Shown piece by piece: positions 26,593 to 33,856 of a stretch of DNA of 64,000 nt. Below the pieces are notes generated by a model that was given only the letters and a program-made list of their open reading frames with translations, did not search any database and was not told the DNA's origin. Where the stretch lies: NCBI GenBank assembly GCA_963827515.1, contig CAWHBF010000023.1, positions 62,001-126,000 of the forward strand, read 5' to 3'. This DNA comes from JABFSA01 sp963827515 (GTDB lineage Bacteria; Acidobacteriota; Vicinamibacteria; Vicinamibacterales; UBA2999). The position numbers and the translations under genes were made by a program. The number at the start of each line of letters is the position of its first letter. Position 1 is the stretch's first letter.

Positions 26593-26725
26593 ATGCGTCC
26601 TCGTAGCCTTCAACTTGCGAGCGTCGCCCGTCGCTTTCATGCAAAGCCCCTGGAACTGCTCGGTGCGCGACAACACGACGTTCACCGCGACACTCCTGCA
26701 GGATGCGGTTGCACCAGCAAAGTGA
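26593..26725 (+). pseudogene. Stump of a third tandem DGR-HP copy
   Basis: An ATG at 26593 starts a short N-terminal piece (MRPRSLQLASVARR) that runs, in a shifted frame, into FMQSPWNCSVRDNTTF and LLQDAVAPAK with TGA at 26723. That tail equals the last 30 residues of the genes at 24886 and 25693. The middle 200 or so codons are missing, so this is an internal deletion of a third tandem copy with the junction near 26635. Confidence 0.7.
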
Positions 26726-26732
26726 GCCCGAC

Positions 26733-28238
26733 GTGAGTCCCTGGTCTGGCGTGTGTGTTCTTGCCGTCGCGCTCGCGTCGGCGGCGGTCGCCTCGTGCTC
26801 CGGCAGCGTCGCGGCTCCAGCCGAGTCGCCAGCACCCACTGAAGCAGCGGCACTCACCGAAGCAGCAGCCCCATCTGAAGCAGCGGCCTCATCGACCCGA
26901 CCGCTGACCTTCACCTACGATCGGCCCATCGTCGGCGCCGAGGTGCGCGTCAACGCCACGGACCTCCCTTCCGGTAAAACCGTCGAGCTCATGTGGGAGA
27001 CGGTCACCGGCGGCTGGGTCATCGAGGACTACTACCACTTCCGCGGCAAGAAGTTCGACGCCAGCCGAACATCACTCGGAAAATTTGCCGTGAATGCCGA
27101 CGGCCGTCTCGACGCCCGCTTCACAATCCCCGAAGACTACGGCGGCATGCACGAGGTGGTGGCGCTCATCGACGGTCAGGTGGTCGCCCAGAAGGGGCTC
27201 GAAGTCACGCAGAGCTTCGAGATGTCCCCCTCGTCTGGCCCGATCGGCACTCCGATCGAAATCAAGGTCAAGGGGCTCGGGTTCCGTGTCATGGACAGCA
27301 CGTGGGTCGTGAACTGGGACAACGGCCTGGTGGGATTCGTTTCCGCTGTCTCCTCAAAGGGATCGGCGGTGGCGCGTTTCCGCGCGGCCGGGCCGGCTGG
27401 CGCGCACGTCGTCCACGTGCTCTCCGGTTTCCAAGGACAGGGGTATCTGAACCACGAGCAGGCTCCGAACAGTTACCTTCCCCGGCCGCACTTCACGTTC
27501 CGCACGACCTCGGAGCAGCCCGTGTCCACCCGGGCCTTCGCGGAGGGGTATCCGGAGCAACCAGTTCCGAAGACCGAGGTGCACGTCGCCAACGCGACAG
27601 TGAAGCTGAGTCGAACGCAGGGGCCGGTCGGCACAGGCACGCAGCTGCGCGGCGAAGGTTTCCCGGCCGGTCGCACGCTCGGGCTCGCGTGGCAGACGTA
27701 TGTCGGCAGCCGCATCACTGGCAATGGCTTCGGACCGAGCGAGCGCCTCATAGGCACGATCACGGTCGGGGACGACGGCCGCGTTGACGGACCGATCACC
27801 ATTCCAGACGACCTGGGCGGCCTGCACGCGATCGATCTACGGGATGGTCAGGAGACGATTGCGCGGGTCTTCTTCGTCATCGAAACGAGCATCGTGAGCA
27901 TTTCACCGGCGTCAGGGCCAGTCGGCACTCGGGTCACGATTCGCCTGAAAGGCGTCGGCTGGACCGAGTACGACAATCTCTATGTCGCGACCTACGACAA
28001 CGGCTACATGGGCTACATCTGCGGATTCAACACCGCGGGCGACGTTGTCTTCAACTTCTACGCCACCGGTACGCCGGGCATCCACCTCATCGACCTCTAC
28101 CCGGGGATCTATCAGGGACCGCCCACGGAGCCGCAGCTGCTCTACCGCCAGGCCCAGCTCACCTATGCGGAGGACCATCCTGGCAACAAGATCCCGGCGC
28201 TGCGATTCATGTTCGAGATCACCGCACCCGCGCACTAG
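26733..28238 (+). CDS. Lipoprotein with duplicated Ig/IPT-like domains
   Basis: About 501 aa from GTG 26733. Lipobox: hydrophobic stretch then ASAAVASC with Cys as the first mature residue. An Ala/Glu/Pro linker of repeated EAAAP units follows. Then two copies of a two-part unit: part A (LPSGKTVELMWETVTGGW and FTIPEDYGGMHEVVALIDGQ; second copy FPAGRTLGLAWQTYVGSR and TIPDDLGGLHAIDLRDGQ) and part B (MSPSSGPIGTPIEIKVKGLG with WDNGLVGF; second copy ISPASGPVGTRVTIRLKGVG with YDNGYMGY). B resembles IPT/TIG beta-sandwiches. A surface-exposed structural or binding role is likely. It sits between the DGR-HP array and a cytochrome gene. The start is weakly supported since no strong ribosome site is seen. 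Confidence 0.75.
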   Translation: MSPWSGVCVLAVALASAAVASCSGSVAAPAESPAPTEAAALTEAAAPSEAAASSTRPLTFTYDRPIVGAEVRVNATDLPSGKTVELMWETVTGGWVIEDYYHFRGKKFDASRTSLGKFAVNADGRLDARFTIPEDYGGMHEVVALIDGQVVAQKGLEVTQSFEMSPSSGPIGTPIEIKVKGLGFRVMDSTWVVNWDNGLVGFVSAVSSKGSAVARFRAAGPAGAHVVHVLSGFQGQGYLNHEQAPNSYLPRPHFTFRTTSEQPVSTRAFAEGYPEQPVPKTEVHVANATVKLSRTQGPVGTGTQLRGEGFPAGRTLGLAWQTYVGSRITGNGFGPSERLIGTITVGDDGRVDGPITIPDDLGGLHAIDLRDGQETIARVFFVIETSIVSISPASGPVGTRVTIRLKGVGWTEYDNLYVATYDNGYMGYICGFNTAGDVVFNFYATGTPGIHLIDLYPGIYQGPPTEPQLLYRQAQLTYAEDHPGNKIPALRFMFEITAPAH

Positions 28239-28297
28239 AGCGGCGGCCTACGGGCAGGTTCAATGACAGACATTCACAACAGCACAAGGGAGCGAGC

Positions 28298-29470
28298 ATG
28301 ACGGGTAGAACACGCATGACAGTGGCTGGTGTTTTCGCGCTGACGACAGCCGTGTGGGTGACGGGGGTCGCGCTTGGAGCAGGTCAGGCAGCGCCGACGC
28401 CGGCCGCAGCCCGGCCAGTCCTGGCCGAAGAGGTATTCACCAACATCCAGGTTCTCAAGGGGGTGCCGGCGGACGAATTCATGGGTTCCATGGGGTTCAT
28501 CTCGAACGCCCTGGCCGTGAACTGCACGTACTGCCACCTCGGCGAGGGCGGCGGCGGGTGGGCTGAATACGCCAAGGACAACCCCAAGAAGCAAATGGCC
28601 CGACAGATGATCGTCATGGTCAACACGATCAACAAGACCAACTTCGGGGGACGCCGAGTCGTGACGTGCGTCACCTGCCACAACGGGGCGAACGTGCCCG
28701 CGACCATTCGCAAGCTCGATACCGTCTACGGCACGCCGACAACTGATGAACCCCTCAACATCACCAGGCAGGCTCCCGGCTCGCCCTCGGCCGACCAGAT
28801 ATTGGACAAGTACCTCCAGGCAGTCGGCGGAGCAGAACGTCTGCGGGCACTCACCAGCTGGGTCGCCAAGGGCACATACCTCGGCTACGGCGACGCGGAG
28901 CCGGTGCCGCTCGAGATTTACGCCAAAACGCCGGATCAACGGACGCAGATCGTTCGCACGCTCAGCGGGCTCAGCACCACCACCTTCGATGGACGGAACG
29001 GGTGGTTCGCGGCGCCTGACGCAGAAACGCCGCTGCCGCTGCGTGCCCTCGCCGGGGGCGAGCTCGAAGGTGCACGCCTCGACGCCCAACTTTCGTTCCC
29101 CGCCGGCGTCAAGCAGGTCCTCGCCACCTGGCAGGGCTCGATTCCCGCGACACTCGGCGACGATCGCGACGTCTACGTCATCCAGGGGACCACGGCGAGC
29201 GGACTGCCGGTGAAGCTCTACTTCGACTTCGAATCCGGACTGCTCGTGCGCCAGATCCGCTTCGTGGAAGCCCTCCTGGGGCGGAACATGATCCAAGTCG
29301 ACTACGACGATTACCGGGAGGTCGCGGGCGTCAAGATGCCGTTCAAGTGGACCTGGGCATGGCAGTCGGGACAGGGTCGGATCGAACTGAGTGACGTCCA
29401 GGCGAACGTGCCGGTGGATGCGGCCCGCTTCGCCCGCCCGGCCGCGCCGACGGCTGCTGCCGCGCGCTGA
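28298..29470 (+). CDS. Two-heme cytochrome, reaction-centre cytochrome c type, with LolA-like C-terminal half
   Basis: 390 aa; GGGAG lies six bases before the ATG. Signal peptide (MTVAGVFALTTAVWVTGVA), then LAEEVFTNIQVLKGVPADEF. Heme sites C76-TYCH and C124-VTCH, with KKQMARQM between them. The C-terminal domain opens SADQILDKYLQAVGGAERL and contains KGTYLGYGD, STTTFDGRNGWF, YFDFESGLLVRQIRF, VDYDDYREVAGVKMPFKW. It is the intact counterpart of the genes at 10469 and 21941. Follows the lipoprotein gene by 59 bases on the same strand, so the run from 24886 is plausibly one unit. Likely periplasmic electron transfer; partner unknown. Confidence 0.88.
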   Translation: MTGRTRMTVAGVFALTTAVWVTGVALGAGQAAPTPAAARPVLAEEVFTNIQVLKGVPADEFMGSMGFISNALAVNCTYCHLGEGGGGWAEYAKDNPKKQMARQMIVMVNTINKTNFGGRRVVTCVTCHNGANVPATIRKLDTVYGTPTTDEPLNITRQAPGSPSADQILDKYLQAVGGAERLRALTSWVAKGTYLGYGDAEPVPLEIYAKTPDQRTQIVRTLSGLSTTTFDGRNGWFAAPDAETPLPLRALAGGELEGARLDAQLSFPAGVKQVLATWQGSIPATLGDDRDVYVIQGTTASGLPVKLYFDFESGLLVRQIRFVEALLGRNMIQVDYDDYREVAGVKMPFKWTWAWQSGQGRIELSDVQANVPVDAARFARPAAPTAAAAR

Positions 29471-29510
29471 ACAGGAACGTCTGGATCACGTGTCAAAGAT
29501 CGTTTCAACA

Positions 29511-29574
29511 GGCCACAGAGTCGCAGAGACACGGAGTATTTCGGTTCTCTCTGTGACTCAGTGTCTCTGTGGCC
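29511..29574. repeat. CACAGAG / CTCTGTG inverted repeat
   Basis: Left arm GGCCACAGAGTCGCAGAGAC, centre GGAGTATTTCGGTTC, right arm CTCTGTGACTCAG and GTGTCTCTGTGGCC. Same design as 8141-8209; the shared TATTTCGG centre also occurs at 7287. The right arm runs into the upstream edge of the next gene. Confidence 0.7.
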
Positions 29575-29595
29575 CGTGTCGCTGACGTCACCCCG

Positions 29596-31596
29596 ATGCC
29601 GCTCAGCCGCCACCTGCTTCCGCTCGTCGTGTTTCTCACGGGCGCGAGCGTCCTCGTCGTCGAGGTGCTCGCGGTTCGCGTGCTGTCGCCGTTCTACGGA
29701 AACACGATCTTCACCGTCTCCAGCGTCATCAGCGTCGTCCTGCTGGCGCTGAGCGTCGGCTACTACGCCGGTGGCATCATCGCGGATCGTCGCCCGACCT
29801 TGAAATGGTTCTTCGGGCTCCTCATGACGAGCGGGCTCGTCCTGCTGCTCCTCTACCTCGCTGGCAGCATGGCATTGCCCGCCCTTGGCGATGCGCTGTC
29901 GATCGAGGTCGGGCCGCTCGTCTCGTCGGCGTTGATGTTCCTACTCCCAGCCCTGCTCCTCGGCATGCTGTCGCCCTATGCCGTCAAGCTCCAGAGCCTG
30001 CACTACCCGGATCTGGGGGTCGGTCGTGTCGCCGGCTCAATCTTTTTCTGGTCAACGCTCGGCAGCATCACGGGAAGCCTTCTTGCCGGTTTCGTGCTCA
30101 TCCCGAACGTCGGCATCGATCGCGCGATGATCTCCGTCGGCGTGCTCCTCTTCGCGCTCGGGTTCATCCCGCTCCTCATCCTGGGAGTCAAGACCCCTCG
30201 CGTGTACGGATCGGCGGCCCTCGCGCTGCTCCTGGTGCTCGGCACTCCGCGTTTCGCCGCTCTGCCGTCGGCCGAGGACGAAACCATCATCTATCGCAGC
30301 GACGGCGTGTACCAGCGAATCACGATCTACGAGGGCGGCTATCTCGGCAGGCCGACTCGGTTTCTCCTGCTGGACCGCAGCGAGTCCGGCGCGGTGTTCC
30401 TCGACTCCGATGATCCCGGCGAGCTGGTCTACGACTACACCAAGTACTACTCGCTGTACAAGATCTTTACGCCCAAGGTCGACAACGCCTTGGTGCTCGG
30501 CGGCGGCGCCTACTCAATTCCCAAGGCGCTGCTCCACGAGCTCCCGAATGCCATCGTGGACGTCGCGGAGATCGAGCCGTCGTTCCTCGATCTGGCCAAG
30601 ACCTATTTCGGCGCTGCAGATTCACCACGCCTGCGCAACTACGTCGAGGACGGTCGCCGCTATCTGCACGACGCGGACACCCAGTACGACCTCATCTTCG
30701 GCGACGTCTACTACTCGTATTTCTCGGTCCCCCCGCACTTCACGACGCAGGAGTTCTTCGCGCTCGCCAAGAGCAGGCTCCGCCCCGAGGGGGTATTCAT
30801 CGCCAACATGATCGGCGACCTGTCGCGGCGTGAACCGTCCTTGATCATGGCGGAGATCAAGACGTTCCAGACGGTCTTTCCCAACAGCTACTTCTTCGCC
30901 GTCGAATCAGCCGAGCGCACGGACCAGCTCCAGAACATCACCCTGGTCGGCTATCACAGCGATCGACGAGTGGACGTCTTCTCGCCGCCCGTGACGACAC
31001 ACCCCGACCAGCTCATTCGCTTCCTCCGGTACAAGGTCGTCGATGTCGACAAGCGGTTCGAGCTGTCGTCATATCCCGTCCTGACTGACAATTTTTCGCC
31101 AGTCGAGTACCTGACTGCTCGTGTCCTGCGCAGGGCCTTCGACGAGCCGGTCGAAGTCGACGGCGAGGAGATGCGCGCCGTGGCCGACCAGCTTCGCCGG
31201 TACGGACCGATCGCGTCCGAGACACCCGGCAACCTGAGGGTGCGAGACTTCCTCACCGCCGAGATGGGAGGGATCGCTCAGGAGGTTACGCACACGCCAA
31301 CCAGCATCACGGCGAGCTTTTTCATGAGCGAGACCCGCCGGGAAGTCCTGGCTGCGCGTTCCGACGATGTGGAAGCGGTGGCCATGCTCGTGGAGCTGGC
31401 TCGGAGCCTCATCTACGCGCCGGTGCCGCCGGCCGTCGGCGTTGACATGGTGTTCTTCGACGAGGGTTCGGCTCCACCGGCGACGGCGAAGGTGGTTGGT
31501 AACGTTTGCCCCGACGCCGCCGGAGCCCGCTGCAGTTCCGAACGGCTGGGCACCGTGGCCCTGGACCTCCTCGTCTCGTTGAGAAGCAGTCGGTGA
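29596..31596 (+). CDS. Membrane-anchored spermidine-synthase-like protein
   Basis: About 666 aa from the ATG at 29596 (MPLSRHLLPLVVFL); a GTG at 29569 lies in the repeat and is rejected. Residues 1-215 form seven or so membrane helices of the MFS-like kind (SGYYAGGIIADRR-like loop, FFWSTLGSITGSLLAGF). Residues near 225-500 are a Rossmann methyltransferase/polyamine-synthase-like domain: YQRITIYEGG, NALVLGGGAYSIPKALLHEL (SAM-type glycine motif), VDVAEIEPSFLDLAKTYFG, EDGRRYLHDADTQYDLIFGD. The Tyr and Asp that bind polyamine substrate cannot be confirmed. A further 150-residue tail after LTDNFSPVEYL matches nothing I recognise. The second fusion of this kind in the window is at 52935-56092. Confidence 0.82.
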   Translation: MPLSRHLLPLVVFLTGASVLVVEVLAVRVLSPFYGNTIFTVSSVISVVLLALSVGYYAGGIIADRRPTLKWFFGLLMTSGLVLLLLYLAGSMALPALGDALSIEVGPLVSSALMFLLPALLLGMLSPYAVKLQSLHYPDLGVGRVAGSIFFWSTLGSITGSLLAGFVLIPNVGIDRAMISVGVLLFALGFIPLLILGVKTPRVYGSAALALLLVLGTPRFAALPSAEDETIIYRSDGVYQRITIYEGGYLGRPTRFLLLDRSESGAVFLDSDDPGELVYDYTKYYSLYKIFTPKVDNALVLGGGAYSIPKALLHELPNAIVDVAEIEPSFLDLAKTYFGAADSPRLRNYVEDGRRYLHDADTQYDLIFGDVYYSYFSVPPHFTTQEFFALAKSRLRPEGVFIANMIGDLSRREPSLIMAEIKTFQTVFPNSYFFAVESAERTDQLQNITLVGYHSDRRVDVFSPPVTTHPDQLIRFLRYKVVDVDKRFELSSYPVLTDNFSPVEYLTARVLRRAFDEPVEVDGEEMRAVADQLRRYGPIASETPGNLRVRDFLTAEMGGIAQEVTHTPTSITASFFMSETRREVLAARSDDVEAVAMLVELARSLIYAPVPPAVGVDMVFFDEGSAPPATAKVVGNVCPDAAGARCSSERLGTVALDLLVSLRSSR

Positions 31597-31663
31597 CAAG
31601 ACGGGTGAGGCGCACCGGATGGCGTTGGACAGTGAAACCGGGGTTCCGGTGGCCGGACCGCGC

Positions 31664-32038
31664 CTACGCGAGCCGGAGGCCCGTCGCTCTGGCGAATCGC
31701 TGAAAGTCGCGATCGGCGGTCAGGAGTGGCACGTCATGATCGAGGCAGCTTTGCGCGATCAACGTGTCGGCTAGACGCGCCTTGTGCCCACGACTCAGTA
31801 CGCGGCGCCGAAGCTCGCCAGCCCGAGCCCAGTAGCCGTCGCCGACCGTGAGCAACGGTAAACCCGCCACCAAGGTCAGCACGCGTGTACCAACCTTGGG
31901 GTCGCTCGTCACCTCGGTCAGGACCACCGGCGGCAGGCACGCCTGGTGTCCGGCCAGTACGACTTCGACGGCATCAGGGACTCCGCCCGACTCACCCTGT
32001 AGGTATGCGATGAGGGCGCTGGAATCGAGGGCAATCAC
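31664..32038 (-). CDS. vapC: VapC-type PIN-domain ribonuclease toxin
   Basis: 124 aa. The PIN acidic residues are all present: D5 in ALDSSALI, E42 in VVLTEV, D91 in RLADTLIAQS and D109 in LLTADRDF, which together bind Mg2+/Mn2+ for RNA cleavage. Length is normal for VapC. The ATG overlaps the TGA of the upstream antitoxin by four bases (ATGA), the usual translational coupling of toxin-antitoxin pairs. Cellular target is unknown; known VapCs cut tRNA or rRNA. Regulated with vapB from the palindromic operator at 32246-32281. Confidence 0.92.
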   Translation of the reverse strand: MIALDSSALIAYLQGESGGVPDAVEVVLAGHQACLPPVVLTEVTSDPKVGTRVLTLVAGLPLLTVGDGYWARAGELRRRVLSRGHKARLADTLIAQSCLDHDVPLLTADRDFQRFARATGLRLA

Positions 32039-32238
32039 CGGCGGTCTTCCCGAAGCGCCTTGAGATCGACCGAGAACTTGACCTTGCCGCGCAGTCGTCG
32101 CAATTCGTCCTGGGCGCTCCGCGAGGCGACCAGTTCGAGACCCTGCCGGATCGTCCCCGTGATGCCCGTGCCCGTGGACTCACGTGCCCGCGCCAGCAGC
32201 TCGACAGGCAGCTCGACGGTGACCTTGGTTGTCTCCAT
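32035..32238 (-). CDS. vapB: VapB-type antitoxin
   Basis: 67 aa. An N-terminal ribbon-helix-helix (TKVTVELPVELLARARESTG, with ITGTIRQGLELVA as helices) should bind the operator as a dimer, and the C-terminal RRLRGKVKFSVDLKALREDR tail is the likely toxin-blocking segment. It is translated just before vapC with a four-base overlap. The start codon is seven bases downstream of the palindromic operator, so the leader is very short and autorepression by VapBC is expected. Confidence 0.88.
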   Translation of the reverse strand: METTKVTVELPVELLARARESTGTGITGTIRQGLELVASRSAQDELRRLRGKVKFSVDLKALREDRR

Positions 32239-32245
32239 GCCTCAG

Positions 32246-32281
32246 AATACCAGGATCAAGGCCAGTATGTATCCTGGTATT
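32246..32281 (-). promoter_or_regulatory. VapBC operator palindrome
   Basis: Perfect 11-base arms AATACCAGGAT (32246-32256) and ATCCTGGTATT (32271-32281) separated by 14 bases. The inverted repeat sits right before the vapB start and spans where its promoter must be. This fits a site for two ribbon-helix-helix dimers. Confidence 0.75.
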
Positions 32282-32337
32282 TTGCGCTCGTCGTCACCTC
32301 GAGGCCGGAGCTCGAGATCGCTTCTGACGCCTGGGGC

Positions 32338-33270
32338 TCACAGCCCGCCGTCAGGTGACAACCTCACGCCGCTTGGCGCCCTGAACTCGAACGTCGCGAC
32401 GATAGCGGTGATGTTGTCGCGGCCGCCACCGTCGAGCGCGAGCTGCAGCAGGCGCTGGCAGACGTCGCTCGAGGGTTGCACGCCGGCCAGCGCTGCCGAG
32501 ATCGTGTCGTCATCGACGCAGTCGGTCAGTCCGTCGGTGCACAGCAGCAGGCGATCGCCGTCTTCGAGGCGCAGCAGATCGACGTCCACTTCGACATGTT
32601 CGGCGCTCCCACCGAGCGCGTTGACCAGGATGTGACGGAACCTCGAGATGGTCGCGTCACTCGCCGACAGTTGCCCCGCGTCCACCAGCGTTTGCGCGTA
32701 GGTGTGATCCTTCGTGAGGCGTTCCAGGCGACTGGCCCTGAACACGTACGCACGCGAGTCACCCACGTGGACAATCAGGAGGTCGCGCCCGCATGTTCGA
32801 GCGGCGGTCAGCGTCGATCCCATCCCGCGCAGCTCGGAGTCCTGGCGTCCCCGCTCGACCAGCAACGAGCCGACCTGTTGAACGGCTTCACGGGCGCGCC
32901 GCTCCATCTCGGGCGCGGTGTCCTCATCGATCCAGAAGATCCAGTCTGGTATCTGCAGGGCCAGACGGACGAGCGCGCCGATCGCCAACCGGCTCGCCAC
33001 TTCGCCGGCGGCGTGGCCGCCCATCCCGTCGGCGACGACCATCAGGTAGTTGACTTCGTCCGCGTGCTCGGGCACGTCTCCGGCCGGAAGGCTGGTCAGC
33101 ATCGTGTCGAGTGCGCGCGTCGCCTTGGTAACGAAGAATTGGTCCTCGTTGTTCGTCCGCACGCGGCCGGGATGGGTCAGCGCACTGACGTCGACACGGA
33201 TCGGCGATGAGAAGGGCCGCGTCTCCGCAACCAACGGTGGGACGTCATTCGATGCCGAGGTCTTGGTCAT
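32338..33270 (-). CDS. PP2C-family Ser/Thr protein phosphatase
   Basis: 310 aa from ATG 33270 (MTKTSASNDV) with GGAGG five bases upstream; an upstream in-frame ATG at 33405 has no such site. All PP2C metal and phosphate motifs are present in order: RTNNEDQFF, VADGMGGHAAGE, GMGSTLTA, VGDSRAYV, LLCTDGLTD and GGRDNITAIV. Soluble, cytoplasmic, no membrane helix. Mn2+-dependent removal of phosphate from Ser/Thr of proteins phosphorylated by Hanks-type kinases is the known role of the family. A decayed fragment of a TPR-bearing kinase-type gene lies 210 bases upstream, so its partner may once have been encoded here. Confidence 0.92.
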   Translation of the reverse strand: MTKTSASNDVPPLVAETRPFSSPIRVDVSALTHPGRVRTNNEDQFFVTKATRALDTMLTSLPAGDVPEHADEVNYLMVVADGMGGHAAGEVASRLAIGALVRLALQIPDWIFWIDEDTAPEMERRAREAVQQVGSLLVERGRQDSELRGMGSTLTAARTCGRDLLIVHVGDSRAYVFRASRLERLTKDHTYAQTLVDAGQLSASDATISRFRHILVNALGGSAEHVEVDVDLLRLEDGDRLLLCTDGLTDCVDDDTISAALAGVQPSSDVCQRLLQLALDGGGRDNITAIVATFEFRAPSGVRLSPDGGL

Positions 33271-33442
33271 GCCACCTCCGCACGGTACGTAGCAAGTGCC
33301 AGGCCACTGAGCATCGCGCGTGGGTCCATATTGTCCGTCGTTGGCCTCACCGCCCGCTGTGAGTTCTTTCCATGCGTTCGCGCGACCACACGTTGAAACG
33401 CACACACGGACGATGGCTCGATCCTTACCTCACGGGAATCAT

Positions 33443-33490
33443 ATGAGCGATCGATCGCGTCCGAATGTCGTGTTCATCGTTGGTGAGTCA
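33443..33490 (+). pseudogene. Possible N-terminal stump of a sulfatase
   Basis: ATG at 33443 reads MSDRSRPNVVFIVGESS. The RPNVVFIV run is how type I sulfatases begin (strand 1 before the metal-binding Asp pair), but the Asp pair and everything after it are missing. The frame runs into reverse-strand TPR-like sequence. A deletion or rearrangement joint near 33485 is implied. Short and therefore tentative. Confidence 0.35.
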
Positions 33491-33740
33491 TCGCCAACGG
33501 CAGGCGCGCCAGGGCGTCCATGGGATCGACGAGGACGATGCTTCGGTGATCGAGAATCCGCTGGAACTCGGCGGCGGCCTCCGCTGGCTGATTCGCCGCG
33601 AGGAATGCCAGCCCGCGGTCGTAGATGGGTACAGGCCACCGAAGCGGCCGATGAAACCGATGCGCCCGAGGGCGAGATCATAGCGCGAGGCGGTCTGCAG
33701 CGCCTGAATCGCCGCCGCCGCATCCCGTGCGTTCAACGAG
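33483..33740 (-). pseudogene. Decayed TPR fragment of a protein-kinase-type gene
   Basis: The minus strand reads LNARDAAAAIQALQTASRYD, then GGLYP and, after a one-base loss near 33630, IYDRGLAFLAANQPAEAAAE and FQRILDHRSIVLVDPMDAL. This layout is typical of the C-terminal TPR region of acidobacterial serine/threonine protein kinases. No kinase domain and no start are present. It is joined at its 3' end to the sulfatase-like stump on the other strand. Confidence 0.5.
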
Positions 33741-33761
33741 AACAGGGGGGATCCCGCTCGC

Positions 33762-33791
33762 TTGACAGGTCAATAGCCAGACGTGTAGTTT
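33762..33791 (+). promoter_or_regulatory. Promoter of TonB receptor at 33857
   Basis: TTGACA (33762-33767), 18-base spacer, TAGTTT (33786-33791) preceded by TG. The start codon lies 65 bases downstream and follows AGGAGG. Confidence 0.5.
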
Positions 33792-33856
33792 CACGAGTCT
33801 TAAGTGTCCGAACTGCGAGCAGCAGCCTCGGGCAAAGTGTGTCGACAGGAGGGTGT

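Noticed and set aside
10469..29470. A photosynthetic gene cluster
   Set aside because: The cytochromes match the reaction-centre cytochrome family, but only two hemes are present and no reaction centre, bacteriochlorophyll or carotenoid gene is in the window.
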